DNA of 64,000 nucleotides from Alphaproteobacteria bacterium (GTDB taxonomy: Bacteria; Pseudomonadota; Alphaproteobacteria; Oceanibaculales; Oceanibaculaceae): NCBI GenBank assembly GCA_018823745.1, contig JAHJHR010000012.1:682001-746000 (forward strand). Reading direction: 5' to 3'. A program made the translations under genes and the position numbers. The notes below the pieces were generated by a model. That model worked only from the letters and a program-made list of their open reading frames with translations. It was not told the origin of the DNA and made no database searches. Below are positions 8,365-16,221 of the stretch, piece by piece; the first letter of the stretch is position 1; each line of letters begins with the position of its first letter.

Positions 8365-8874
8365 TCAGCGGGAAGAGGGGAATAGACGCAGCACGGCCTT
8401 CATCGTCTCGGCTATCGCCTGCAGGAACAGCACGGCGAAGCCCAGCGGGATCAGCGATTTCAGGAGGAAACGATAGGGAATCCCGTCCGGATTGGGCGAG
8501 CCCTCACCCATTCGGTATGATTGCAGCACGAAGGGAATCGACAGCTTCACGAGCAAGGCTGCGACAATCACCATCAGCACGCCGGAGGTGATGTCTATCG
8601 TCGCGCGCAGCCAGGCGGGAAAGCGCTGGTACAGCCCGTCAACGCGGATCGTCTCCCCGGTCAGCAGGGCATAGGACATGCCGAACAACGCGATCGGCGC
8701 GATCAGATGCCATTCCAGCTCCTGCAGCCAGATCGTCCCGGTGTGCAGGAAATAGCGCACCAGCACATTGCCGGCGACGATCAGCACCAGGCCGACGCCG
8801 ATCCAGGCGGTCAGGCGACCGAACAGCCCGACTACCCGGTCGAGCTGTTCCGCCAGTTTAGCGAGGAAGGGCAC
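8365..8874 (-). CDS. TRAP transporter small permease (DctQ)
   Basis: A four-helix inner-membrane protein that pairs with DctM. I choose the GTG at 8874, giving 169 residues, because it lies just after the dctP stop at 8880 and gives the usual DctQ length; an in-frame ATG at 8931 would overlap dctP by 52 bases and add a basic extension with no family match. The first helix (GLFGRLTAWIGVGLVLIVAG) is followed by the WLQELEWHLIAPIALFGMSY segment typical of DctQ. The start remains uncertain. Confidence 0.85.
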   Translation of the reverse strand: MPFLAKLAEQLDRVVGLFGRLTAWIGVGLVLIVAGNVLVRYFLHTGTIWLQELEWHLIAPIALFGMSYALLTGETIRVDGLYQRFPAWLRATIDITSGVLMVIVAALLVKLSIPFVLQSYRMGEGSPNPDGIPYRFLLKSLIPLGFAVLFLQAIAETMKAVLRLFPSSR

Positions 8875-8879
8875 TGAAA

Positions 8880-9974
8880 TCAGCCGCCGAGCGCCGCGTT
8901 CTGGAACGCGCCTTCGCTCAGCTTCGCCCATTTGTCATGCTTTTTCTTGAAGGCCATATAACTGTCATGGACCTTCTTGGTCAGCGGGTCTTTTGCTGAT
9001 TCGGCGGACAGGGTGTCATAGGTGACTTCCTTAAGGCGGGCGATAACCGCATCAGGCAGCGGCTTGGCAATCACGCCTTCCTTTTCCACCAGCTCGACCA
9101 GGGCCTCGCCGTTCACTGCCTCGCTCCAGGTCAGGCTTTCCAGTACACAGGCCATGGAGGCGACTTTCACCATCTCTTTCAGGTCGGCCGGAAGCTTTTC
9201 CCAGGCCGCGAGACCGATGACCAGCTCGCCGGTGGTGGCGGGCTCGTGCCAGCCGGTGGTGTGATAGAACTTGGCCGCCTTCTGCAGGCCCAGGCGTTTG
9301 TCCTGGAACGGGCCGACAAATTCCGCCGCGTCGATCACGCCGCGCTCCAGAGCCGGGAAAATCTCGCCGCCGGGCAGCAGCCGGGCATCGACGCCGAGCT
9401 GGCCATACACCTTGCCGGCCAGGCCCGGAATGCGCATGCGCAGGCCCTTCAGATCGTCAACGCTGGTCACTTCCTTGCGGAACCAGCCGGTCATCTGAAC
9501 GCCGGTATTGTTCATCGGAAAGGCGACCATGTTGAAGGGCTTGTAGACCTCCTGCCACAGATCCATCCCGCCGCCGTGATACAGCCAGGCCATATGGCCC
9601 TGGAAGCTCATGCCGAAGGGCACGGTGGTGAAATACTGGGCGGCGAACACCTTGCCGGACCAGAAATAGGAATTGGCCGAATTGCTCTCGACCGTGCCGG
9701 CGGCAACGGCGTCGAAGCCTTCCAGCGCCGGAATCAGCTCACCGGCGGCGAAATGCTGGATCTTCAACCGGCCGCCCGACATGGTATCGACCTTCTTGAT
9801 GAAGTCGGTCGGACTGCCCGGACCGGCAACATAGAAGGGCGCGTTCGGGCCGTAGGCATTGGTCATCTTCCAGTTGAAGCTGGTCTGCGCCCGCGCCACG
9901 GCGGGGGCGGACAGGGCGGCGGCAGCGCCAGCCGTACCGGCGAGGCCGGCCTTGATGAAGGAACGGCGTTCCAT
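8880..9974 (-). CDS. TRAP transporter substrate-binding protein, TakP-like (DctP family)
   Basis: A 364-residue periplasmic receptor with a Tat-like leader (ERRSFIKAGLAGTAGAAAAL, then AVARAQ as likely cleavage region). From memory it matches Rhodobacter TakP, the 2-oxo-acid receptor: GELIPALEGFDAV, YHGGGMDL, NTGVQMTGWFRKEV and GGEIFPALERGVIDAAEFVGP all have close counterparts there. A 2-oxo acid or a related acid such as lactate is therefore the likely ligand (inference). It is the first gene of dctPQM. GAGGAG precedes the ATG by about nine bases, and a palindromic operator candidate lies about 80 bases upstream. Confidence 0.9.
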   Translation of the reverse strand: MERRSFIKAGLAGTAGAAAALSAPAVARAQTSFNWKMTNAYGPNAPFYVAGPGSPTDFIKKVDTMSGGRLKIQHFAAGELIPALEGFDAVAAGTVESNSANSYFWSGKVFAAQYFTTVPFGMSFQGHMAWLYHGGGMDLWQEVYKPFNMVAFPMNNTGVQMTGWFRKEVTSVDDLKGLRMRIPGLAGKVYGQLGVDARLLPGGEIFPALERGVIDAAEFVGPFQDKRLGLQKAAKFYHTTGWHEPATTGELVIGLAAWEKLPADLKEMVKVASMACVLESLTWSEAVNGEALVELVEKEGVIAKPLPDAVIARLKEVTYDTLSAESAKDPLTKKVHDSYMAFKKKHDKWAKLSEGAFQNAALGG

Positions 9975-10009
9975 GTGAAGTGCTCCTCTGTTCCGATTTT
10001 TGCTTGGGA

Positions 10010-10024
10010 GCCTCGTATCGAGGC
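10010..10024 (-). promoter_or_regulatory. Palindrome in the dctP leader
   Basis: A perfect inverted repeat GCCTCG-TAT-CGAGGC lies 36-50 bases before the dctP start, inside the probable 5' untranslated region. It could be an mRNA hairpin or a second operator. Confidence 0.35.
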
Positions 10025-10051
10025 CTCATGGTCCGAATTGCATGGGGCATG

Positions 10052-10070
10052 CCACTGGTAGGGCCAGTGG
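10052..10070 (-). promoter_or_regulatory. FadR/GntR-like operator upstream of the TRAP operon
   Basis: A perfect 7-5-7 inverted repeat, CCACTGG-TAGGG-CCAGTGG. The CTGG-N5-CCAG spacing is that of FadR-type GntR operators (E. coli FadR AACTGG-N5-CCTGTT). On the minus strand TTGTCC overlaps its upstream edge and could be a -35 element, so a bound repressor would block dctP transcription. No gntR gene lies within the window. Function is inferred. Confidence 0.5.
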
Positions 10071-10189
10071 ACAAAAATGCGAAGGATCAGAGGGTTAGGC
10101 GAAAATAACGCCCCACATGGCGCACGTTTCATGCGCGAACCAAGATGAAAGCATGGGCAGAGGTGCACTGCGCTGCACAAATTAGCAGC

Positions 10190-10231
10190 TTGACCGGCAG
10201 GCTAGAGTTCCACATGTCTGTGGAGTATGGT
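10190..10231 (+). promoter_or_regulatory. hicAB promoter region with palindromic operator candidate
   Basis: TTGACC at 10190-10195 is a good -35; a weak -10 (CATGTC) follows at 17 bases. A perfect inverted repeat TCCACA-TGTC-TGTGGA (10209-10224) overlaps that -10 and ends 12 bases before hicA. HicB proteins with a C-terminal DNA-binding domain repress their own promoters at such sites. No ribosome site is obvious before hicA, so the transcript may have a very short leader. Confidence 0.5.
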
Positions 10232-10236
10232 GTGGC

Positions 10237-10425
10237 ATGAACGCGAAGGAACTGAAGCGCTGGCTGAAAAAGCAGGGATGCACCTTCGCCAGTCACAAAG
10301 GCGGTTCCGGCCATCTGACAGTCCGCCTTGGTGACAGGAAGACTCAATTGCCGATGCACGGCTCCGCCAAGGAACTCGGAACGGGCCTTGTGAACAAGAT
10401 CAAGCGCGATTTAGGACTGATCTGA
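10237..10425 (+). CDS. hicA: HicA-family toxin (mRNA interferase)
   Basis: A 62-residue basic protein with the HicA double-stranded-RNA-binding-like fold: N-terminal KELKRWLKKQGCTF, the catalytic-histidine strand SHKGGSGHLTVRL, then LPMHGSAKELGTGLVNKIKRDLGL. HicA toxins cleave mRNA and tmRNA in the cytoplasm. Both family histidines (SHK and GSGHL) are present, so the toxin looks intact. The stop overlaps the hicB start (TGATG), the usual coupling of toxin and antitoxin. A palindrome lies in the promoter. Confidence 0.9.
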   Translation: MNAKELKRWLKKQGCTFASHKGGSGHLTVRLGDRKTQLPMHGSAKELGTGLVNKIKRDLGLI

Positions 10426-10859
10426 TGCTGACTTATCCCGTTGTTCTGACTCAAGACGACAATGGCACTTTGCTCGCCACCTGCCCCGACCTTCCAGAGG
10501 TGACAAGCTACGGCGAGACGGCGGAGCAGGCGGTGCGTGAGGCCCGCAATGCCATCGAGGAAGCTATCGCTGCGCGCCTCGATGCGTGGGAGCCTGTCCC
10601 GGAAGGCACGGATGGCGTCATACAGGCCACGCTTCCGACGTTGCTGGCTCTCAAGGTCACGCTTTACCGGATCTTGGGGGAGCAGGAGAAGACGCGCGCC
10701 GATCTGATGCGGCTTCTGGGCTGGAAGCGCACGCAAGTGGACCGGTTGTTTGACCCCAACCATGCCACCCAGCTTGACCAGTTCGACGCGGCGTTTGCGG
10801 CCCTTGGCAAGCGGATCGATGTGGCCCAGAACGATCTGGCCAATTTCCTCGCGCGCTAA
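10425..10859 (+). CDS. hicB: HicB-family antitoxin
   Basis: A 144-residue protein with the HicB partial RNase H-like N domain (YPVVLTQDDNGTLLATCPDLPEV, then GETAEQAVREARNAIEEAI) and a C-terminal helix-turn-helix-like region (GEQEKTRADLMRLLGWKRTQVDRLF). It should neutralise HicA by direct binding and repress the hicAB promoter. It overlaps hicA by one base, and its end overlaps the convergent SDR gene by four bases. Confidence 0.9.
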   Translation: MLTYPVVLTQDDNGTLLATCPDLPEVTSYGETAEQAVREARNAIEEAIAARLDAWEPVPEGTDGVIQATLPTLLALKVTLYRILGEQEKTRADLMRLLGWKRTQVDRLFDPNHATQLDQFDAAFAALGKRIDVAQNDLANFLAR

Positions 10860-11629
10860 TAGGCCATCCAGCCGCCATCGACCATCAGGTTCTCGCCGGT
10901 GATGAAGCTGGCATCGTCGGAGGCGAGGAACAGCGCGGCGCCGGCGACATCCTGCGGCGTCCCCAGCCGGGGCATCGGAGTGCGGGCCTGCGAATAGGCG
11001 ATCGCTTCCGGGCTGATCGCCCGGCCAGTCTTGCCGGTCAGAATCTTGCCGGGGGCGACCGCATTGCAGATGATCAGGTGCTTCGCGTAATCGACGGCGA
11101 TCTGCCGCGTCATATAGACGACACCGCTTTTCGAGACGCCATAGGCGATGTCGCCGGGGGCGGCGACCATGCCGTGCTGCGAGGAGATGTTGACGATCCG
11201 CCCGCGCAGGCCGCCCTGCGGTTCCTGGGTCAGCATCTGCTGCACCGCGGCGCGCGCCATCAGGAAGGGGCCGGTCAGGTTGACCGCCATGACCCGGTTC
11301 CAGTCGTCCAGAGAGGTTTCGGTCAGCGGCGTATCGGTGCCGATGGCGGCGTTGTTCACCAGGATATCAAGCCGCCCGAAGACCTCCACGGTCGCCGCGA
11401 CGGCGCGCTCCGCATCTTCCTCGCGGGAGACATCGGTTTCCAGGAAGCGCACGGGCTGGCCCTTGGCCTCGATCAGTGCCCGTGTCGGCTCGCCGCCTTC
11501 GCGCACCGTCTCGGACAGATCGGCGATCAGGATCGATGCGCCCTCATCGGCGAAGCGCCGGGCGATGGCCCGACCAATGCCGGAGGCCGCCCCGGTGATC
11601 AGAGCAACCTTGCCGCCCAGCCTGCCCAT
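10856..11629 (-). CDS. SDR family NAD(P)-dependent oxidoreductase
   Basis: A 257-residue classical short-chain dehydrogenase. The cofactor loop is TGAASGIGRAIA near residue 12, followed by D of FLETDVS, the NNAAIG motif, catalytic Ser in NISSQHG, and the YGVSK motif holding catalytic Tyr and Lys. The C-terminal GENLMVDGGWMAY is typical of the glucose 1-dehydrogenase/3-oxoacyl-reductase-like subgroup. The substrate cannot be named. A lipoprotein gene ends 13 bases from its start on the same strand; the two are probably not functionally linked. Confidence 0.9.
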   Translation of the reverse strand: MGRLGGKVALITGAASGIGRAIARRFADEGASILIADLSETVREGGEPTRALIEAKGQPVRFLETDVSREEDAERAVAATVEVFGRLDILVNNAAIGTDTPLTETSLDDWNRVMAVNLTGPFLMARAAVQQMLTQEPQGGLRGRIVNISSQHGMVAAPGDIAYGVSKSGVVYMTRQIAVDYAKHLIICNAVAPGKILTGKTGRAISPEAIAYSQARTPMPRLGTPQDVAGAALFLASDDASFITGENLMVDGGWMAY

Positions 11630-11641
11630 GAACGCGGAATC

Positions 11642-12205
11642 CTAGCGCTGCGGACGGCGCAGATTCTCTTCCAGCTGGTCCTCGCGGATCTGGAAGCCGA
11701 GCAGGATGCGGTGGTTGGGCCCCTGCTTCAGATCGGTCAGCGGGATGCGCTGGGTCAGCTCATCGATGAAGCGCTGACGGTTCTGGGTGCGCTCAAACTC
11801 GATTTCCACCGGGAAGACCTGCTTGGCGAGAATCCGGTCAGCGGGATCGGCGATGGCGACGAAATAGTCGAATTTCGCCTTGCGGTCGGTGTTGCCCGGA
11901 CCGCGTGCCACTTCGATGGAGAGCAGCAAATCGACGATGACCGCATCCCGGTCATAGCTGCATGCACCGGACATCTCGCCGAAGCGGGCCTCGATGACGA
12001 CATCGGTAAGATCACGCCCCGGCCCGTCGCGGTACTGCGCCATGCGGTTCAGGTTTTCCACCAGCCGGACATCCGGACAGGCCGGCACCGGGGCCTTGTC
12101 GGCGAAGGGGTTCAGGCTGCTGCACCCGGCCAGCACAAGGCCGGTCAACGCCACCAGCAATACGGGACGGAAAAGGGTGCGGGCGAAATTCGGTCTGGCG
12201 CTCAT
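11642..12205 (-). CDS. Putative lipoprotein of unknown function
   Basis: A 187-residue protein with a basic N terminus, a hydrophobic stretch and the lipobox LVLAGCSS, so it is probably a lipid-anchored envelope protein. The remainder has no motif I recognise: a CPDVRLVENL segment, a GACSYDRDAVIVDLLLSIEVARG strand-like block, and FDYFVAIADPADRILAKQVFPVEI. The pattern resembles small alphaproteobacterial lipoproteins found near ispH. I place the start at the ATG at 12205; the frame runs on upstream into the antisense of ispH without a family match. Confidence 0.7.
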   Translation of the reverse strand: MSARPNFARTLFRPVLLVALTGLVLAGCSSLNPFADKAPVPACPDVRLVENLNRMAQYRDGPGRDLTDVVIEARFGEMSGACSYDRDAVIVDLLLSIEVARGPGNTDRKAKFDYFVAIADPADRILAKQVFPVEIEFERTQNRQRFIDELTQRIPLTDLKQGPNHRILLGFQIREDQLEENLRRPQR

Positions 12206-12418
12206 ATCACTCGTGATCCGGTCGTTTTGCTGGGGTGCAGGGCGGTGCCTGGGCGACATCCAGGATGATATGGGGATGGCATGTCGCTCTTTCGCCTCCC
12301 GGCGGGCTGTATTAGGGTGGCTGCCGCCCACATTAGGGGAGCGGCCGGCGCGGAACAAGGTGTTGCAGGGCCGCCGCTTTTCTTGATCGGGAAACGCAGG
12401 GAAGAACCGATAGCCATC

Positions 12419-13363
12419 ATGTCCCAGCCGCCGCTTACCCTTTTGCTCGCCGGCCCGCGCGGTTTCTGCGCCGGGGTCGACCGGGCGATCCAGATCGTCG
12501 AACGCTCGCTGGAGAAATTCGGCGCGCCGGTCTATGTCCGCCACGAGATCGTGCATAACCGCTTCGTTGTCGAGGGGCTGGAGAAAAAGGGCGCCATCTT
12601 CGTCGAGGATCTGGACCAGGTGCCGGCCGATGCGCCGGTGGTGTTCTCCGCTCATGGCGTGCCCAAGGCGGTGCCGGCCGAGGCGAAACGCCGTAACATG
12701 ATTCATCTCGACGCCACCTGTCCGCTGGTCAGCAAGGTGCACCGCGAGGCTGAACGGCATTATGCCGAGGGCCAGCTGATCCTGCTGATCGGCCATGCCG
12801 GCCATCCCGAGGTGGTCGGCACCATGGGCCAGCTGCCCGAGGGCGCCATCCATCTGGTCGAGACCCGGGAGCAGGCCGAAACCATTGACCTGCCGGCCGA
12901 CCGCCAGATCGCCTATGTCACCCAGACCACCCTGTCTGTCGATGACACGGCGGAGATCGTGGCAACCCTGCGGGCGCGCTTTCCCGGCATTGCGGCGCCG
13001 AAGAAGGAAGATATCTGCTACGCCACGACCAATCGCCAGCAGGCCGTGAAGACGATTGCCGCGCGTTGTGATGCGATCATCGTGCTGGGGGCGCCGAATT
13101 CGTCCAATTCGAAGCGGCTGGTCGAGGTGGCGCGTGTCGCCGGTTGCCCGAAGGCGATGCTGCTGCAGCGTGCCGAGCAGCTGGACTGGTCTTTCCTGGA
13201 GGGCGTGCAGCGCCTGGGTATCACCGCCGGTGCCTCGGCCCCGGAAGTGCTGGTCGACGAGCTGATCGAGGCTTGCCGCACCCGCTTCGCCGTAACGGTG
13301 GAAGAGGTCATTACCGCCGAGGAGGACGTGCATTTCAAGCTGCCCCGGGTGCTGGTGGCATGA
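12419..13363 (+). CDS. ispH: 4-hydroxy-3-methylbut-2-enyl diphosphate reductase IspH
   Basis: A 314-residue iron-sulfur enzyme catalysing the last step of the MEP isoprenoid pathway, making isopentenyl and dimethylallyl diphosphate. The three cluster cysteines are visible in [23 protein letters not shown] and ICYATTNRQ, and the substrate-binding [17 protein letters not shown] and [11 protein letters not shown] segments are intact. The ATG at 12419 gives the normal N terminus; 46 in-frame upstream codons are not family-like. It leads an ispH-thrB-rnhA series, an order common in Rhodospirillales. Confidence 0.96.
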   Translation: MSQPPLTLLLAGPRGFCAGVDRAIQIVERSLEKFGAPVYVRHEIVHNRFVVEGLEKKGAIFVEDLDQVPADAPVVFSAHGVPKAVPAEAKRRNMIHLDATCPLVSKVHREAERHYAEGQLILLIGHAGHPEVVGTMGQLPEGAIHLVETREQAETIDLPADRQIAYVTQTTLSVDDTAEIVATLRARFPGIAAPKKEDICYATTNRQQAVKTIAARCDAIIVLGAPNSSNSKRLVEVARVAGCPKAMLLQRAEQLDWSFLEGVQRLGITAGASAPEVLVDELIEACRTRFAVTVEEVITAEEDVHFKLPRVLVA

Positions 13364-13414
13364 GGCTCGCGTTGCGCCTTCCATCCCTCTCCTTTACCGC
13401 AGAATACTGAGCCC

Positions 13415-14395
13415 ATGGCCGTCTATACCGCCGTTTCCGACGAGGATTTGCAGGCATTCGTCGCCAGCTATGATATCGGGGAGGTCACCAGCTTCGCCGG
13501 CATCGCCGAGGGGGTGGAGAATTCCAACTTCATGCTGCGCACGACGACCGGCAGCTACATTCTCACCCTGTATGAAAAGCGGGTGGAGCGCGGTGATCTG
13601 CCGTTCTTCCTGGGGCTGATGGAGCATCTGGCGGCCAAGGGCGTGGCCTGCCCGACGCCGCTGCATGACCGGCAGGGCCGTGCGCTGCGCGAGCTGAACG
13701 GTAAACCAGCGGCGATGATCAGCTTTCTCGACGGCATGTGGCCGCGCCGCATCCAGCCGGCGCATTGCACCGGCGTCGGCATCGCCATGGCGCAGTTCCA
13801 CACCAGCGGTGCCGATTTCGCCATGACCCGGCGCAACGGGCTGACGCTGGAAGACTGGCGCCCCCTCTTCGACAAATGCGCCGACCGGGCCGACGAGGTG
13901 AAGCCCGGCCTGGCCGCCATGCTGCGCGGCGAGCTGGATTTCCTGGAGGCCAACTGGCCGCGCGACCTGCCGCGCGGCGTCATCCATGCCGATCTTTTCC
14001 CCGATAATGTGTTCTTCAAGGGCCAGAAGCTCAGCGGCATCATCGATTTCTATTTCGCCTGCACCGATGCGCTGGCCTATGACATCGCGGTCTGCCTGAA
14101 CGCCTGGTGCTTCGAGCATGATGGCAGCTTCAACATCACCAAGGCGCGGCTGATGCTGACCGCCTATGCCAAGCTGCGCCGGCCGGGTGAGGCAGAGATC
14201 GCGGCCCTGCCGATCCTGTGTCGCGGCGCGGCCCTGCGCTTTCTGCTGACCCGGCTCTATGACTGGCTGAACCACCCGCCGGGGGCCTTCGTGAAGCCGA
14301 AGGACCCGCTGGAATATGCCGACAAGCTGCGCTTTCACCAGAAAGCCGGCGGGCCGGGCGATTACGGCATCGACGCCATCGCGACCGCGCCATGA
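13415..14395 (+). CDS. thrB: Homoserine kinase (phosphotransferase type)
   Basis: A 326-residue ThrB of the APH (aminoglycoside/choline kinase-like) type used by alphaproteobacteria. It phosphorylates homoserine for threonine synthesis. Visible features are the N-terminal [14 protein letters not shown], nucleotide-binding strands around [19 protein letters not shown], the catalytic loop [13 protein letters not shown] and the metal-binding [14 protein letters not shown]. The stop overlaps the rnhA start (ATGA). The gap from ispH is 51 bases, so one transcript is likely. Confidence 0.95.
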   Translation: MAVYTAVSDEDLQAFVASYDIGEVTSFAGIAEGVENSNFMLRTTTGSYILTLYEKRVERGDLPFFLGLMEHLAAKGVACPTPLHDRQGRALRELNGKPAAMISFLDGMWPRRIQPAHCTGVGIAMAQFHTSGADFAMTRRNGLTLEDWRPLFDKCADRADEVKPGLAAMLRGELDFLEANWPRDLPRGVIHADLFPDNVFFKGQKLSGIIDFYFACTDALAYDIAVCLNAWCFEHDGSFNITKARLMLTAYAKLRRPGEAEIAALPILCRGAALRFLLTRLYDWLNHPPGAFVKPKDPLEYADKLRFHQKAGGPGDYGIDAIATAP

Positions 14396-14853
14396 CGGCG
14401 GCAGAGGCAAAACCCCGCGGCGTCGAGATTTTCACCGACGGCGCGTGCAGCGGCAATCCCGGCCCGGGCGGCTGGGGCGCCATCCTGCGCTATGGCGCGC
14501 ATGAAAAGGAAATCTCCGGCGGGGAGCCGGACACCACCAATAACCGCATGGAGATGATGGCCGCGATCCAGGCGCTGGAAGCACTGGTCCGGCCCTCCAC
14601 CGTCGATCTCTATACCGATTCCAGCTATCTGCGCGACGGCGTCATGAAATGGCTGCCGGCCTGGAAAAAGCGCGGCTGGCTGACGGCCGACAAAAAGCCG
14701 GTAAAGAATGTCGATCTCTGGCAGCGCCTGGAGACCGCGATGGCGCCGCATGCCGTGACCTGGCACTGGGTGCGCGGCCATGCCGGCCACCCGGAAAACG
14801 AACGCGCCGACCAGCTCGCCGTCGCCGCGATCCGGACCCTGCGCAAGGGGTAG
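14392..14853 (+). CDS. rnhA: Ribonuclease HI
   Basis: A 153-residue RNase HI that cleaves the RNA strand of RNA-DNA hybrids. The catalytic acids lie in [15 protein letters not shown], the Glu of [23 protein letters not shown] and the final Asp in ENERADQLA; the basic handle [10 protein letters not shown] and HWVRGHAGH are present. Four-base overlap with thrB indicates coupled translation. A strong bidirectional terminator follows. Confidence 0.96.
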   Translation: MTAAEAKPRGVEIFTDGACSGNPGPGGWGAILRYGAHEKEISGGEPDTTNNRMEMMAAIQALEALVRPSTVDLYTDSSYLRDGVMKWLPAWKKRGWLTADKKPVKNVDLWQRLETAMAPHAVTWHWVRGHAGHPENERADQLAVAAIRTLRKG

Positions 14854-14874
14854 GGGGCGGCGTCCAGCCAACAA

Positions 14875-14900
14875 AAAAGGCGCCGTTTCCGGCGCCTTTT
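14875..14900. terminator. Bidirectional rho-independent terminator
   Basis: A 10-bp stem AAAAGGCGCC-GTTTCC-GGCGCCTTTT with flanking A and T runs lies between the convergent rnhA and peroxiredoxin genes and can serve both strands. Confidence 0.9.
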
Positions 14901-14921
14901 CCGTAACCGTCAGGCTGAAGC

Positions 14922-15404
14922 TTACAGCTGGCCCAGAATGCTCTCGGCGCTGGAAACCTGGAAGGCGCCCGGCTCCTCGACGGCGAGCTTGGTCACCTTG
15001 CCGTCATCCACGATCATGGCGTAACGCTGCGAGCGCACACCCATGCCGCGCGCGGTCAGGTCGAGTTCCAGCCCGACCGCCTTGGTGAAGGCAGCACTGC
15101 CATCCGCCAGCATGACGATTTTGCCGTCGCTCTTCTGATCCTTGGACCAGGCATCCATGACGAAGGCGTCGTTCACCGACAGGCAGGCGATGGTATCGAC
15201 GCCCTTGCCCTTCAGATCGGCCGCTTTCTCGACGAAGCCCGGCACATGCTTGGCCGAGCAGGTCGGGGTGAAGGCACCCGGCAGGGCGAACAGCACAACC
15301 TTCTTGCCCTTGAAGAAATCGTCGGTGGACACTTCGTTGATGCCGTCGGCAGTCTTGACCTGCAGGTTTACGGACGGAATCTTGTCGCCAATCTTGATCG
15401 TCAT
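14922..15404 (-). CDS. Peroxiredoxin (Prx5-like)
   Basis: A 160-residue thiol peroxidase of the Prx5/type II-like class. The peroxidatic cysteine lies in FALPGAFTPTCSAKHVPGF, with Pro and Thr in the family positions; a distant Cys in IACLSVND may resolve. It reduces hydroperoxides, probably with glutaredoxin or thioredoxin, in the cytoplasm. The ATG at 15404 is preceded by GGGAG at nine bases. The leader carries a strong hairpin and a TATAGT -10-like box. Confidence 0.93.
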   Translation of the reverse strand: MTIKIGDKIPSVNLQVKTADGINEVSTDDFFKGKKVVLFALPGAFTPTCSAKHVPGFVEKAADLKGKGVDTIACLSVNDAFVMDAWSKDQKSDGKIVMLADGSAAFTKAVGLELDLTARGMGVRSQRYAMIVDDGKVTKLAVEEPGAFQVSSAESILGQL

Positions 15405-15438
15405 CGGACGACTCCCTTTTTGTATTTGAGACAGGTGC

Positions 15439-15461
15439 GGAACCGGCCCAAGGCCAGTTCC
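15439..15461 (-). promoter_or_regulatory. Hairpin in the peroxiredoxin leader
   Basis: A 10-bp stem with one C-A mismatch, GGAACCGGCC-CAA-GGCCAGTTCC, lies 35-57 bases before the start. A minus-strand -10-like TATAGT (forward ACTATA at 15475-15480) sits just upstream, so the hairpin would be near the 5' end of the mRNA. Confidence 0.4.
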
Positions 15462-15538
15462 GATTTCCGGCGAGACTATAGCGCAGTTGCGTGACGAATC
15501 CACGGCAATGCCGCTATGTCACCGGGTGATGGCGTGAC

Positions 15539-15566
15539 TTGCCGGCCCGGTGGGGCTAAATATAGG
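15539..15566 (+). promoter_or_regulatory. Candidate promoter for yqgE
   Basis: TTGCCG and TATAGG are separated by 16 bases, giving a plausible sigma70-type promoter about 60 bases before the yqgE start. Confidence 0.45.
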
Positions 15567-15628
15567 GAGCGTGGCCCGGAAATGCCCGCTTTGGCGGCTG
15601 CTACAGGCCGAAGGCAGATGGATGAGAC

Positions 15629-16213
15629 ATGAGTGAGCGTTCGCTGACAGACGATGACGGATATCTGACCGGTCAGTTGCTGATCGCGATGCCGACCATG
15701 CGCGACCCGCGTTTCGCGCGCTCGGTGATCTATATCTGCGCGCATAGTGACGAGGGCGCGATGGGGCTGGTGGTCAACCGCCTGATCGGCTCGCTCACCT
15801 TCGCCGATCTGATGGAACAGCTGAACCTGACGGAGCCGCAGAGCGATCCGGAAAAGAAGATTCATTTCGGCGGGCCGGTCGAGACCAGCCGAGGCTTCGT
15901 GCTGCACACCGCCGAATACAAGCAGGACGAGACCATGGTGGTCGATGGCACCATCGGGCTGACCGCCACGGTCGATGTGCTGCGCGACATCGCCATCGGC
16001 GGCGGGCCGCGGCGCAGCCTGCTGGCGCTCGGCTATTCCGGCTGGGGGCCGGGGCAGCTGGAAACCGAAATTCAGGATAATGGCTGGCTCAGCGTCGATG
16101 CCGATGTCGCCCTGGTGTTTGACGACACCGATCTCGACCATAAATGGGACCGGGCCATGGCCAAGATCGGCGTCGAGCCTTCCATGCTGTCCGGCGAGGC
16201 CGGCCGGGCTTAA
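15629..16213 (+). CDS. YqgE/AlgH family protein
   Basis: A 194-residue UPF0301 (YqgE/AlgH) protein. Family segments are [56 protein letters not shown] and the C-terminal [10 protein letters not shown]. Its biochemical role is not established; AlgH was named for an alginate regulator in Pseudomonas, but that role is not general. It ends nine bases from the convergent MATE gene and is divergent from the peroxiredoxin gene. Confidence 0.92.
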   Translation: MSERSLTDDDGYLTGQLLIAMPTMRDPRFARSVIYICAHSDEGAMGLVVNRLIGSLTFADLMEQLNLTEPQSDPEKKIHFGGPVETSRGFVLHTAEYKQDETMVVDGTIGLTATVDVLRDIAIGGGPRRSLLALGYSGWGPGQLETEIQDNGWLSVDADVALVFDDTDLDHKWDRAMAKIGVEPSMLSGEAGRA

Positions 16214-16221
16214 GGCACGGC

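Noticed and set aside
11642..13384. A 580-codon minus-strand frame covering the lipoprotein and the antisense of ispH
   Set aside because: Only the C-terminal 187 residues, from the ATG at 12205, look like a protein with a signal peptide and lipobox; the rest mirrors ispH.
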